64,000 nt of DNA from Austropuccinia psidii (lineage: Eukaryota > Basidiomycota > Pucciniomycetes > Pucciniales > Sphaerophragmiaceae), in assembly GCA_023105745.1 (NCBI GenBank), contig JALGQZ010000013.1, positions 10,845,105 to 10,909,104 of the forward strand, in the 5' to 3' direction. Each line of letters begins with the position of its first letter. Position 1 is the stretch's first letter. This document shows, one piece after another, positions 1-11,547 of this stretch. The position numbers and the translations under genes are program-made. The notes beneath the pieces are model-generated. The model did not search any database. It had not been told where the DNA came from and saw nothing but the letters and a program-made list of their open reading frames with translations.

Positions 1-1348
1 AATAATGATGATAATGATTTTTCACATGGTTAAAAGGTTTTATATGATTTCAAAAGGGCTGTTGGAATCTTTTATTGATTGGTTTAACAGTGTTTAAACT
101 AATCAGAAAAGGAAAAGATTCTTGCATGAAGAGAAAAGTGGGGCAAAGAAGACATTCTTTTATGGCCATCAATTTTCTTACTCCACAAGTAGGATTTACT
201 CTTTTCAGTCGTGGAAAACACTATGACAACAGAAAAGTCAATTATGGCATCATTGAACCCTGGTTTAGACCAAAAAAGGGCAATTTTAGCCATTTTAGAC
301 ACTTAAATCAGCCATTACTATAGTAATACCTGGTCTAGAGCCTTCAAAACACGTCAGAATGTTTGTAAGAGACGCAGAAGCCAGATAAAACTGTTTTTAT
401 CAGTATTGTTTTAACTTAAGGGTAGTTTTACCCTCTTGGCAACAGTCAAACCTTCCCTGGTTGGTATCAAAACCTCATCATCCTTTGTGTCACAGACCCT
501 GTTACTCAATTCCAGGCCAAAGAGTAATGAAATTTTGCATTGATTTTGACATCACACGCCTTTCAGCAAGGGCTTTGGGGGTCTGGCTCCCCCTTGGAGC
601 TAGAGTACCTTTTCCCCCCAGAAGTAATATTTCCAATTTATTATTTTTCTTTAATTCCTCATCATGTCATACACTTGTAATTTACACATACAATTCAATT
701 GAGCTTTACAGTAAAAAACTGTTATACTTGATAACTCATATGTAAATTACATTTCACTTATGTAATACATGTACACATTTTGACATTTCAATTGAAAATA
801 CTTCAATTCCTCATAACTTCTAAACTACACACAACACCTCAATTTCAACAAAAGAATTTATGTTTAACACCACATGTGGTGTGAATTAAATGAAGGTTTT
901 GAGGACTTCCAACTTTTGTACAGAAAATACTAAAAACTTAATTTAAGCTTATTTAGAGTTGAGTTACAGAGAATTTACCAAGAGGTGACCCCACCTTATT
1001 TTTTATGGGTAATCCAATGGTGAAGGAATTTTCTTAAGTTTATTTATTGGATAAAACGTTATGATATATTTTATGTAACTTTTTACCAAAAATATTTTAA
1101 TTTCATTGATTTTATCAAAAATTCATTTTTACTCAATTTTTTCAATTAAAAATGAGTTTTCACTATTTCAAAATTTAATGTAATTTTCATTTTAGATTAT
1201 AATTAAGCTCTTATGTTTGTATATAGATTTGTATTTATATTTCAATTTTATATTTTGAGAATATAAATAAACTTATTTTATTTATATTTGTATCTTATTT
1301 GGTTATTTGTGGCCTTTTGGGTATATGAAAATACCTCTAAGGCTCACA
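1..1348 (-). repeat. 3' LTR (partial) of old family-A element (copy A2)
   Basis: Diverged copy of the LTR seen complete at 54688-56506. The outer part is cut off by the window start. On the minus strand it begins TGTGAGCC at 1348. A purine tract on the minus strand (1349-1361) directly abuts it, as expected of a 3' LTR. It contains the conserved 16-bp palindrome at 867-882. Small open frames inside it have no counterpart in the other LTR copies and are not genes. Confidence 0.9.
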
Positions 1349-1371
1349 TTCCCTCCCCCTAAAAAAGAATA

Positions 1372-2883
1372 TTACTTTGTAATATTGTTATTTCTAGTGT
1401 GTCTGAAGCTTCTGAGAAGCTTAATAGCTTCAGGTATGTCCATTTCTGCTAAGCATTCATCTTCACAAGTTGGGTCACTGTACCTAACAAGGTATTCTGT
1501 TACTTTATTGGTTCTCAACTTTCTTTTTTTGATAAATTTGGTAATCTTCTTCATACCAGATGATTCAATAGGAGGTATAGCTTTGGAACTTCATTCCTCA
1601 AAGGAAAACCTTCAGCATCACTAGATTTATATAGCTTCATCAAACTCACTGAAAATGTAGGATGCTTATTGCTAAGTTCTTCAGATAATTCTACTTCAAC
1701 AACATTTTCTCCATGAAGGGCCTCAATAACAAAAGGTCCTTCAAAGGGTTCTTTGCACCTTTTACATCCTTTGATGTCATTGAAGTTAGTGGTGGATACA
1801 AGTACTAAATCCACCACTTCAAAATCTCGAGTGGCATGTGGCTTGTCCCATTTGTCCTTAGCATATGCAAAAGAGTCTTCAATGCACCTTACTGCATGTT
1901 TTCTAGCTTTTTCTAGCATTTATTTGAAGGTAGCAGCTGTAGGATGTATTTCAACCGATTCTTTCCTCCAGGAGTCTTGAGGTAATTTGGAATTCCATCC
2001 TTTTTCTAGAATAGCAGGAGCTTGATTGGTACTGGCATAAATTGATGTCTTATATGCCAATTATAGTGCTGGTAAAAGAGTAAACCAATCAAGGGTAAAT
2101 TCATCACAATCTTTGAATTCAAGGCCATATGCACAAAGTTTTCTTACCAAATCTTCCAAGGTTTGGATCATCCTTTCAGCCACACCATCAGCTTGTGGAT
2201 GGTAGGCTGTAGAGAAAAATAATTTTGTCCCAAATAGTTGGTGAAGATTTGTCCATAGTGCTGAGGTGAATTTGGCATCTCTGTCACTAATGATTTTTGC
2301 GAATATGCCAGCCCATGATATTACTCTATTCCATATCAGAAGAGCTGTATCCATGGCTGTATTATCCTTGTGACATGGTAGAAAGATTGGAGTTTTACTA
2401 AATCTGTCAACAATCACTAGGCAAATATTCTAGCTTCTGTCACCACCTGGTGGCAGGCCAGTTACCCAATACATATGGCCAATTTCCCAAGGTCTTCTGG
2501 GTTCTTGGATCTTGATCATATTTCCAAGTCTTTTGCCAGTGGATTTATTTGCTTTTTGACATCTGTCACAGGTTTTTCAATATGCTGCAACATCATTCTG
2601 CCACATTGGCCACCATATGCAGGTTTTTATTTTTTCTCTTGTTCTGTCCTCAGACAGATGTCCTGAGAAAGGGCTGTTATGGAATTCTTTAAGTACAAGA
2701 TTGATTAAGGACCTGTCCACAACTGTTATGGCACATGTATGCTTAGTTCTGTGGTAAATTATACCATCCAGTAAGTGAAATCTTCCTTCATCATATGTTT
2801 TTTCCACATCTCATCTAGGGCATGTATCAAAGAATTGTCTTTACAGTCCTTAGTAATCAATTGGCATAAAATGCTACAATTTT
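1372..2883 (-). pseudogene. Ty3/gypsy pol fragment (integrase and C-terminus), copy A2
   Basis: Minus-strand remnant of the integrase half of Pol, homologous to the C-terminal third of the polyprotein at 56531-62455. Recognisable pieces are the HHCC zinc region with its CIWWPMWQ segment near 2600-2680, the integrase core with VDRFSK, SDRDAKF and [10 protein letters not shown] (2061-2417), and the tail [12 protein letters not shown] and chromodomain-like segments (1372-1919). The reading frame is interrupted by stops and shifts near 1551, 1920, 2060, 2420 and 2575, so it cannot encode a working protein. At 2883 the homology ends abruptly at the start of an oppositely oriented LTR. The rest of this element is not found on the far side of that LTR. 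Confidence 0.9.
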
Positions 2884-2943
2884 TGTGAGCCTTAGAGGTA
2901 TTTTCATATACCCAAAAGACCACAAAAGATAAATTAAGATACA
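2884..2943 (+). repeat. Family-A LTR (+), first 60 bp
   Basis: Starts TGTGAGCCTTAG, the 5' terminus of the family-A LTR in plus orientation. It stops at ATACA (2939-2943), the target duplication of the family-B solo LTR. The LTR resumes at 24329. The two parts add to about 1.82 kb, the full length of the family. Confidence 0.9.
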
Positions 2944-4162
2944 TGTCAGCCTGTGACTCAAAACCAGAGCACAAGCATGACAGCCAAAATACCATAAACC
3001 AATGGTATAGCCAAGATACCACCAAAACATGGACCTGAGCCAAATCAGCTCAAAAGGTATCAAAGGAAAGAGGAAACTCACCACTTTCTGAAAATATACG
3101 TCCTATCACCATAGGACAAGAAATAACAAAGTTATTGCTGAGCATAAAGCTTATTTTCACCTCTCATCTAAAATCTGAAAGGAGAGGCTTAACCACATAA
3201 AATGGGTACTCAAAATGGAGCTCTACGCCAGGGCTATTCAATGGTTCCAGCCAAACTGAGCTAGCACCAATATTACTGGAGTTATGGTCAATTTCAGGCC
3301 AAATAAGGGTGAAAAAAACATTCACCTCTCATCTAACTTCTACAGTTTTAGTGTGGGGTCTTTTTGGAAAGAGCACAATCAGGGCTATCTGATGGTGCCA
3401 TCCACTTCTTCATATCTCAACTATAACAGAAGTTATGAGGCAAACAAGCTCAACACAGCTTTTTGCCCAAACCACGCCTATGTACAAAAAACCTTGTACA
3501 TGGGATACCTTTGTCATATTTAATGATAGCCATACCAGGTTGGGTAACATTGTGTAGAGCTCATAAAGGGCTATCCAATGAACCAACGTTGAGCATGATA
3601 TCTCAAAAACTGACAGAGTTATGGCCATTTAAAAGTTATAATCCCATGATATGACCAATACACCTGTATTATGACAGGATACAGTTGTACTCTGATTATG
3701 AGGGGTCAAACAGACAAAGAAGCATGTTAATACTTTGATACCTCATAGGTCAGTCAATACTGGGGTCCCATACAGTTTCTGTACAGCATTCTACGCGTCA
3801 TACACGTCAGAATCAGGCTGTGAGGTCCCCAGATGAAATTTCTCACCCTGTATTGGTGAAAACTGCTCAGATGTGGTTTCAAAACCATATCTGGGCCCAA
3901 TAAAGGCTATACAGGCTGTTTGCAAACCACAAGCCAGTCCTAGAGAGTGAAAAATCTTCACTTCCTCTATGTGGAAAGGTCTAGCACCATTTGCACCCCA
4001 TTTCAGGATAAAAAGGAGGCTTTTTCACAGCCAGAATTGTGTCCTCATCCTTCTCTTAAATAATCCACGTAGTAAACTTTCAAAAACATTTTTACTCTTG
4101 GTTAAACAATCAGGTATAATTATAATCTTTAATTATTGTAGTCTTTTATTATTTTAACCCAA
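2944..4162 (+). repeat. Solo family-B LTR, left part
   Basis: Begins TGTCAGCCTGTGACTC, like the LTRs of element B (13378 and 21612). It is interrupted at 4163 by element C and resumes at 24133. The combined length is about 1.41 kb. The 5-bp duplication ATACA flanks the reassembled LTR (2939-2943 and 24324-24328), so this is a genuine solo LTR left by LTR-LTR recombination. Confidence 0.93.
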
Positions 4163-4909
4163 TGTAACAACCACTCACCAGGGGTAAGGGTATTCATCAC
4201 TACACCCACTCAAACACCTCAAATCAGCAGATCCAGTATCTGCATCAGCATTCAGTTTTATCAATCTTCATTCTGAAACATGCATACAGCTTGGTACATC
4301 AATACAGCCTGTCAATACCTGTACAGGTTGGATTCACCCAATACAGTTTCAATACACCAGCATGAAACTGTATGATCACTCAAATACACCACACCTCTTG
4401 TACAGGTTCTTTACAGCTGTACAGGACCTGTATTGGCCAGACTCAATTCAATAATTCAATCCTCTCATGAAAATTCTTCCTCTGGATCAGGGCTGGTGTT
4501 TCTCACATATACCAGCCCCTCTTTCTCCCCCCTGGGGACTTTTCGCCAGTTAATTAATTTAGTTTATTTATTATTTTATTATTATTCTTATCCTTATTTT
4601 GGGTATTATAATTATTTAATTTTAAGTTAGTGTTTGCATTTCTCTCTTTGCCTGTACAGTATGAGCTGGGTGGCCATATCCTTATTAACCCTTCTCTTTC
4701 CATTCTGACAGGTGGAAACAATGGACTTGGACTTGTTTGTGGTTGGCTCTTCTATTCTTTTGTTGCTTCTTTCTTATATTCATTCTTTTAGTAATTCATC
4801 TTTAACACTCTTAAGTGTATCCTTCCTTACCATATCTTTGAGTCCTCCATAAGTGAGTCCCACTTTACTGAGTGCCAGGCCCTCTTCACTTCAAAGAGCC
4901 CCTGTGACA
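4163..4909 (+). repeat. Element C 5' LTR
   Basis: 747 bp, TG...CA ends, the same length as the 3' LTR. It carries a GTGAGT donor-like site at 4853 (56 bp from the LTR end) that is also conserved in LTRs D and H. Just downstream there is no TGG-type primer site. The sequence there is TTAAATTAATTAACTCAT. Confidence 0.95.
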
Positions 4910-5689
4910 TTAAATTAATTAACTCATAATGATTATTTCTGTTCATTCTTTTATAATTATTTCTGTTCATTCTTTTATAATCATTTCTCTCATTCATCAA
5001 TTATGACTTTTAATGATCTTATGATTCTTAATGATTATGATTTCTCTCTCATCAATTTTCATCTCATTCATTTCATTTATATGAAAATTGATTCTTTCTT
5101 CTTTCTTAATCATTGCTTACCATTTCATCACTTCACTTCATTTTTATCAAATCAAATTTTTCTGTGTTCTTATTCAGGTCTTATTCAGGATCTATTTATT
5201 GGTTTAATTCATCGGATTATTCATTGGGATTCATTGGGTTTATTGATTCAGTGATTCAGGATTTTTCATTTGGATTGGATTGATTGACTTTGAATTCTCA
5301 AGATATCTTATTGATCCTCAAGAATTGATTTTGATTATTGATTGATTTGACTCATCAATATATTTGAATTGATTTCTGAAGATTTTGAATTGATTGATTG
5401 ATTCCTCAAGACCTTGATTTCATACTGAAGACACTGATTTATTGATTGATTGATTATTGATTGAATATTGATTGACTTTTGATTTACTCAAGATTATTGA
5501 TATTTGACTTGAATTTGATTTATTGTTGATTATTGATTGAATTGATTGATTGTTGATTGAAGTTGATTTAACCTCAAAAATTGAATTGATCCCTCAAGAC
5601 TCATCAAGATTTTATTGTGATTGATTTGGGCAAGCTTTGATTTCTGTTCTCAATACCCTCAAGTTTCTTTTATTCAACTTTTATTCATA
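4910..5689 (+). other. Element C untranslated leader with TTGATT-rich tract
   Basis: No gene. About 5200-5640 is built from degenerate, tandem-like TTGATT/TTGAATT units mixed with CTCAAGA. The leader of element D has the same composition at the same place, so the tract belongs to the family. It ends at the gag ATG at 5690. Confidence 0.8.
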
Positions 5690-7051
5690 ATGCCAGTTCA
5701 GCATAGTCCCCCAGCAAAGAACACTATATCCCAAAAAATTCCAGCTGTTCTCACTCCTACAGCAAGGGATCCTCTTGACCACACACCATCAGTTCATCAA
5801 CTGAGTGAAAACTTGGACAGAGGACCACCAATGGAAGGAGCAGCACCCTCAAGAAGAGGTGGAATGAAATCTAGAAGATCAAGATCCTTTTCTGGACTTT
5901 TGGGTGGCTACCCTGGCATGTCTGAAGGTGCAAGAGCAAGATTAGGGGAAGTTGAAGATGAAGAGGGGGAAGAGTCTGTGGAAGAGGAAGATTCTGGGGA
6001 GACTGAAGTGGCAGATGCCTTGGCAAATGCTCCAGAGGTGCCTCAGGGTTCTAATCTAGCCCTTTCTAGTCAACCTCTTGTCTCTCAAACTGATCCAAGT
6101 CTCCTCAAGATGATGGAGCAGATGACTCAATTCATTGGGCAGCTCACTCAAGAAGTTGCTCCCAGGGACAATTCCAAAGCCCCTGCTTTCAAGACTCCAT
6201 CCATGAAGGCACCTGATTCTTTTGATGGTACTCAAGCTCATAAATTGAGAGGATTTATCCAATCCTGTCAATTAATCTTCCATAATGATCCAGAAAGTTT
6301 CTTCTCTGACAGGAAGAAAGTTCTTTCCTCAACTTCTTTTCTCACTGGTAGAGCTGGAAAGTGGATTGAACCCTATCTCTCAAATATTTCCAATGAAGGC
6401 CCTTCTTACCTCCTCAATAATTGGCCATTATTTGAATCTCAATTATTCACTCTGTTTGGTGACCCCAATGAAGTCAGGAAAGCTGAACAAGAGTTGGACA
6501 ATTTGAGGATGATGGAAAGTGGTCATGTATCCTTGTACATTGCTGATTTCAGAAGCTTAATGTCAAGAATTGGAGATTGGGGTGAAAGAGATTATATCCA
6601 TGTTTACAGAAGAGGATTGGCATCAAGATTATTGGATAAGTTGGCTTCTCACCCTGGAACCTTTGATAATCTTCAAGAACTTATGGATGTCACTTTAGAA
6701 TTAGACACGAGGTATCATGAGAGGCAAAAAGAAAAGGGTGGAAATCAAGAGAAGAAGCCTCCAGTCATTGGATCCAATCAATCTAGGCCTCCTCAAAACT
6801 CATCTTCAAAGAGGCCTCACCAGAAGAAGAACAAGAAGGGCAAGAAGTTTTAATCTTCAAAGGACAAGCCTCATGCTGCTCTCCTCAATAAAGACAATAA
6901 ATTAATTGGTTCTGAAAAGGAGAGGAAGACTAAAGAGTGGTTGTGTACTTATTGTGGTTGAAAGCATCCAATTGAAAAATGCTTCAAGAGACGCCAGAAC
7001 AAGCCTGGGTCATCATCAAGAGGCTTCTCTAGCAAGCAGGGAAAAGCCTGA
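5690..7051 (+). pseudogene. gag: Element C gag (two in-frame stops)
   Basis: Gag structural protein, 454 codons, start chosen at MPVQHSPP because element D starts at the equivalent Met. The N-terminal part is Pro/Ser-rich and then acidic (Glu-rich). The capsid-like part (KLRGFIQSCQLIFHND, SFLTGRAGKWIEPYL, LFTLFGDPNEVRKAEQEL) is a Ty3-type retrotransposon gag domain. The basic tail carries a zinc knuckle CTYCGxKHPIEKC. Stops interrupt it: TAA at 6851-6853 before the knuckle and TGA inside the knuckle near 6959. The true gag stop is TGA at 7049-7051, preceded by a -1 frameshift heptamer. Translation would give a protein without a nucleic-acid binding knuckle. Confidence 0.9.
7039..7045 (+). promoter_or_regulatory. 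Predicted -1 ribosomal frameshift site GGGAAAA
   Basis: Read in the gag frame this is G GGA AAA, a perfect X XXY YYZ heptamer, ending 3 nt before the gag TGA. Pol lies in the -1 frame. The identical heptamer sits at the same codon in element D (32981-32987, minus strand). Confidence 0.7.
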
Positions 7052-10000
7052 GTGGGGATCATGATGTGTTCAATGGTTCTCACTTATTTCCTTCAAGAGA
7101 ACAATTGTGCACTCTGAATACTAGTGTCAAGAAATCTTTAAAATTTCTTATTTTCTCTTCTGTCTCTGATATTTTTTATAGTATTCTCATTGATTCTGGT
7201 GCTACAAACTCTTTTATTGCAAAGAATTCTGTTCTCAAGTACTAATTGACTCTGTCAGAGCTCCCCAAAAAGATTCCTCTTTTCATTCTGGATTCTAATG
7301 AATCCCCTGCCTTGCTCATCACCCATTATACCAAGTGGGTAGTTGACTTTCCTTCCTTCCCAAGCTTTGAATGGGACTTCTTTATCATAGATTCACCCAA
7401 GGGAGAAGACCTGATATTGGGCTATGATTTCCTTTACCATTTCAATCCCATTATTGATTGGAAAAATGGAGTGATCACCTATGATTCTAGTCATAAGGAT
7501 TCTAGTGGTATTATTCCTTCTACTAGTAATTACTTAGCCACTGCTTTCAACAGTGTTGCTCTGGTTGGTGAACTTAAGACACCTTTCCTTCCTTCTTCTT
7601 TCCATATCCCTTCCATCATTCCCTCTCAGTCATTACTTCCATTAAGAGATGAAGTCCTCAAAGACATAAAGGATGTTGGAGAAGATGTTGACATATCTTC
7701 ACTTCATCTCTTTCAAGGGGATATGGACCTTCATCCCTTATCTTTTCATGCCTCCCTGGAAGAGCAGTGGGATGAGGAGGAAGAGCCAGAAGAAATTGAA
7801 ACTGTGTTGAAGGTAGTCCCTCCTGTTTATCACCAATATTTGGATGTATTCTCCAAGGTGAAAGCAGAGAAACTTCCTCCACACTGCGCCTGTGATCACC
7901 ATATCGAATTGGAGGGTCTTCTACCTCCAATTTGTTTTATCTACTCCTTATCAAATGAAGAGTCAGAAACACTACGGGCCTACATTTCAGAGAATGTAGA
8001 GAAAGGTTTCATTAGACCAAGCTCCTCTTCAACAGGAGCACCTGTCCTTTTTGTTAATAAAAAGGATGGAGGTGTTCGTATGTGTGTTTATTACCACAAA
8101 CTTAATTCTGTTACTAGGAGGAACAGGTACCCTGTTCCTCCTATGAACCAGCTCCTTACCGTATTCAATGGTTCCACTATCTTCTCCAAGATAGATTTGC
8201 ATGGTGCATATAACCTTCTGAGAATCAAAGAGGGGCAGGTGCACATAACTGCCTTTAGAACTAAATATGGTAGTTATGAATATTTGGTTGTGCCATTTGG
8301 CTTGACCAATGCTCCTGCTTCATTCCAGAATCTGGTAAATGATATCTTTTCAGATTTCTTGGATGTGTTTGTTGTGGTTTATTTAGATGATATTATGGTC
8401 TTTTCCAGTTCTGAGGAGGAACATGTCAAACATGTGGCCTCTGTCCTCCAAATACTGAGGGATAATAATTTGTTTGCCAAAGCCTCCAAGTGTGTATTCC
8501 ATGCCTCAAGTGTGGAATACTTGGGCTATGTTGTTTCAAGTGATGGCCTCAACATGTATTCTTCAAAAGTTCAGCAAATCCTCAATTGGCCTCAGCCCAA
8601 AAACATCAAGGCCTTTTAATCTTTTCTTGGCCTTGCCAATTTTTATTGTTGTTTCATTAAAAATTATTCTAAAAAAATCACTTCTCTCACTTCCCTCCTT
8701 AAAAACAATTCTCCTTTCATCTTCAATGAGGAAGCTCTTAGTCAGTTTCAAGCACTCACAGAAGCTTTCACCTCTGCTCCTATCTTATCTCACTTCAATC
8801 CTTCTCTACCTACTATAGTAGAGACGGATGCTTCTGATTATGCTTTGGGTGCTGTACTGAGCCAGTTGAATGACTCAGGAAAGCATCCCATTGCATTTGA
8901 TAGTCGCAAGCTTCTCCCAGCCGAGCTGAACTATGAAATTCATGACAAGGACCTCCTTGGCATAGTTTGGGCTCTCAAGCGCTGGAGAGCATCTCTTCTT
9001 TCTCTTTCCAATTCTTTTGAGGTCTTGACAGACAACTCTTCCTTGCAGTATTTTATGTCTTCCAAAGTTCTTACTCGTCATCAGGCCCGTTGGGCTGAAT
9101 TCCTTTCAGAATTTCACTTCACTATCACTTACCGCCCAGGCAGGCTGGCCACTTTGCGGGATGCCTTGTCACGTCAGGATGACGTGTACCCAGAGAGGGG
9201 GGTGGACTTCATCAGCAAGAATCCTCAAAATTTTCATCAAGTAGCAAGAAAGATGGAATTCAAGAGTCAAGATTCTGTTCAATCAAAGTAAAAGTGTTTT
9301 CAGATTTTGTTGACAAGATTCAAAAAGAAGTATGGCAAGAAAAAGACTATAAAGAAATACTCAAGCAGCTAGCAAGAGGCAAATCAATTCCAGATTATTC
9401 TCTTGAACCTCAAGCCAAGTTGTTATTACTCAAAGATAGAGTGGTCATCCCAAGAAATGAAGAACTTCAACTCAATATTCTTCAAAAGCGTCATGACTCA
9501 CCTTTGGCTGGCCATCCTGGCAAGGAGAAGGCCCTCAAGCTCATCAAGAAGGATTTTTATTGGGCTGGCATGAATCAATTCATCAAGGACTATGTGTCCT
9601 CATGTCAGCAATGTTCAAGAAACAAGAACATTCATCACAAGAAGTTTGGACTACTCAAGCCTCTTCAAATTCCATCTGGTCCTTGGAATTCCTTATCAAT
9701 GGACTTTATCACTCAATTTCCTTGTCAAACAACTTTGACTCAATTCTAGTAGTTGTGGACAGGTTCTCAAAAATGGCAATCTTCATTCCAACTTATGGAA
9801 CAATCACTGCTCTGGACTTAGCTCAAATTTTCATTAGTCATGTATTTTCCAAGCATGGCCTTCCAGTCAGTATTGTCAGTGATAGAGGATCTTTATTTGT
9901 TTCATCTTTTTGGACTCAATTATGTCAGCAGCTCAAGATATCAAGAGATCTTGCAACTACGTTTCATCCTGAAACAGATGGACAGACAGAGAGGGTAAAT

Positions 10001-10765
10001 CAGATTCTAGAACAGTATCTTTGGATGTATGTCAGCTATCATCAAGATGACTGGTACACCTGGCTCCCTCTGGCTGAATTTGCCTATAATAATGCAGAAC
10101 ATTCATCAACAAAGCAATCACCTTTTTTCACCATTTATGGAAGAAATCCCAGCGTTGACTCAATCTATATTTCTCAAGACTCACCTGCTGGAAAGTTATC
10201 AACAAAACTCCAATCAGTACAGCAAGTTGTCAAAGAATAATTAGAGTCAGCAATAAGGAGATTCAAGAAGTATGCAGATAGAAATAGGGAAATTCCACCT
10301 GATTTCCAACCTGGGGACAGATTATGGCTAGCTTCCAAGAACATCAAGACAACAAGACCCACCAAGAACTTTTCAGAAAGATGGCTGGGAACCTTTGAAG
10401 TTCTCAAGAAGATTGGCAGCCATGTGTATCACCTCAAGTTGCCTAAGCAATGGAAGACAGTTCACCCTGTATTCCATGTGTCCTTATTAGAACCAGTGAA
10501 GCATTCAACTATCCCAAATCGTCATCAATTTCCGCCACCACCAGTCTTAGTGGAGGGGCAGGAAGAATGGGAAGTGGCTCAGGTTCTGGACTCAAAACTC
10601 AAAAGAGGTAAATTATGTTATCTTGTAGAGTGGAAAAGATTCAGTGAAGACCCAGAAAGAACCACTTGGGAACCAGCTTCCAACCTTACCAACTCACCAG
10701 ACCTTGTCAAGGATTTCCATTCCTTATATCCAGACAAGCCTGGTCCAAATACCTCAAGAGTTTGA
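7048..10765 (+). pseudogene. pol: Element C pol: PR-RT-RNase H-IN-chromodomain (broken)
   Basis: Pol polyprotein read by a -1 shift from gag. Protease active site is LIDSGATNS (Asp codon 7192-7194). RT has the catalytic YLDD at 8380-8391. RNase H has ETDASDYALG, HDKDLLGIVWAL and LTDNSSLQY. Integrase has the HHCC zinc region (HDSPLAGH...CQQC, about 9495-9615), then SMDF, SDRG and QTERVNQILEQ for the DDE triad. A C-terminal chromodomain (EEWEVAQVLDSK...YLVEWK...TTWEP, about 10565-10680) marks it as a chromovirus. Breaks: TAA at 7243-7245, 8617-8619 and 10238-10240, and frameshifts near 9275 and 9720. Several stops are single-base changes against the element D sequence, so decay followed insertion or the copy was made in trans. 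Confidence 0.93.
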
Positions 10766-11547
10766 TTATGGTGCTTGGTGGGGAGAAGAAGTTATGAAAG
10801 TAAGTTCCTCTCCTGGCATGCACCTTTAAGGGGTTATTCTACCCATATGTTGTTGTAAGCATCACCTTGGCCACTTTGTGAGCACTTGTCAATTCTTTGG
10901 ACAGGTTCAGGAAGCATATGACATCAATACCCTCCATTTGGACCTTATCAAGATATGGCCAAATTTTTTCTTTATTTCTTTTATTTTCCTTTCCTTTATC
11001 TATCATTTCATTTATGCCAATCATCATAATTCAAGACATTCATTACTTCAAGTCATTTTATGGCAATTCATTTCAGGAGTCATTTATGGCAATTTATCTT
11101 AGAAGTCATTCATGGCAAATTATTTGGGTTTTATGGTGCTTGGTGGGGAGTGGAAGTTATGAAAGTAAGTTCCATCTCCTGGTATGCATCCCTGAGGGTT
11201 CTACTTCTTGTAAAACATTACCTTGGCCACTCTGTGAGCATCAAATTCTTGTTTTTCATTTTTCAGACACTTCTTGGCAAGAATCAAGCAACTCACCACA
11301 AGGAGGACCAGCCATCAGGATTTTTCTTTATTTCTTTCTTTACTCTCATTTTCTCTCATTCTTTTATTTCTTTCTTTCTTTACTTGTATAATTTTCTTTC
11401 TTTTATTTCTTTAAAGCAGCAGCATCCCCTCCCCAAATTATGTATTGGGAGATTCCATTATCTTTTTTCATTTTTTAGTAGTTATAAGAGTGGGGATAGA
11501 AGTCAAACCAAACACAAACAAGGAAAAGGAAAACTAGTTATCTCTAC
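10766..11547 (+). repeat. Twin intron-like modules after pol (element C)
   Basis: Two diverged direct repeats start TTATGGTGCTTGGTGGGGA (about 10767 and 11131). Each contains GAAAGTAAGTTCC, a consensus 5' splice site, and ends in a pyrimidine-AG acceptor. Predicted introns are 10800-10904 (105 bp) and 11165-11266 (102 bp). Between them, 11050-11127 holds three about 30-bp tandem units of the type GTCATTTATGGCAATTTAT. From 11300 the sequence is C/T-rich. It has no gene of its own and separates the 3' end of pol from the 3' end of the antisense gene. Element D has the same pair. Confidence 0.7.
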
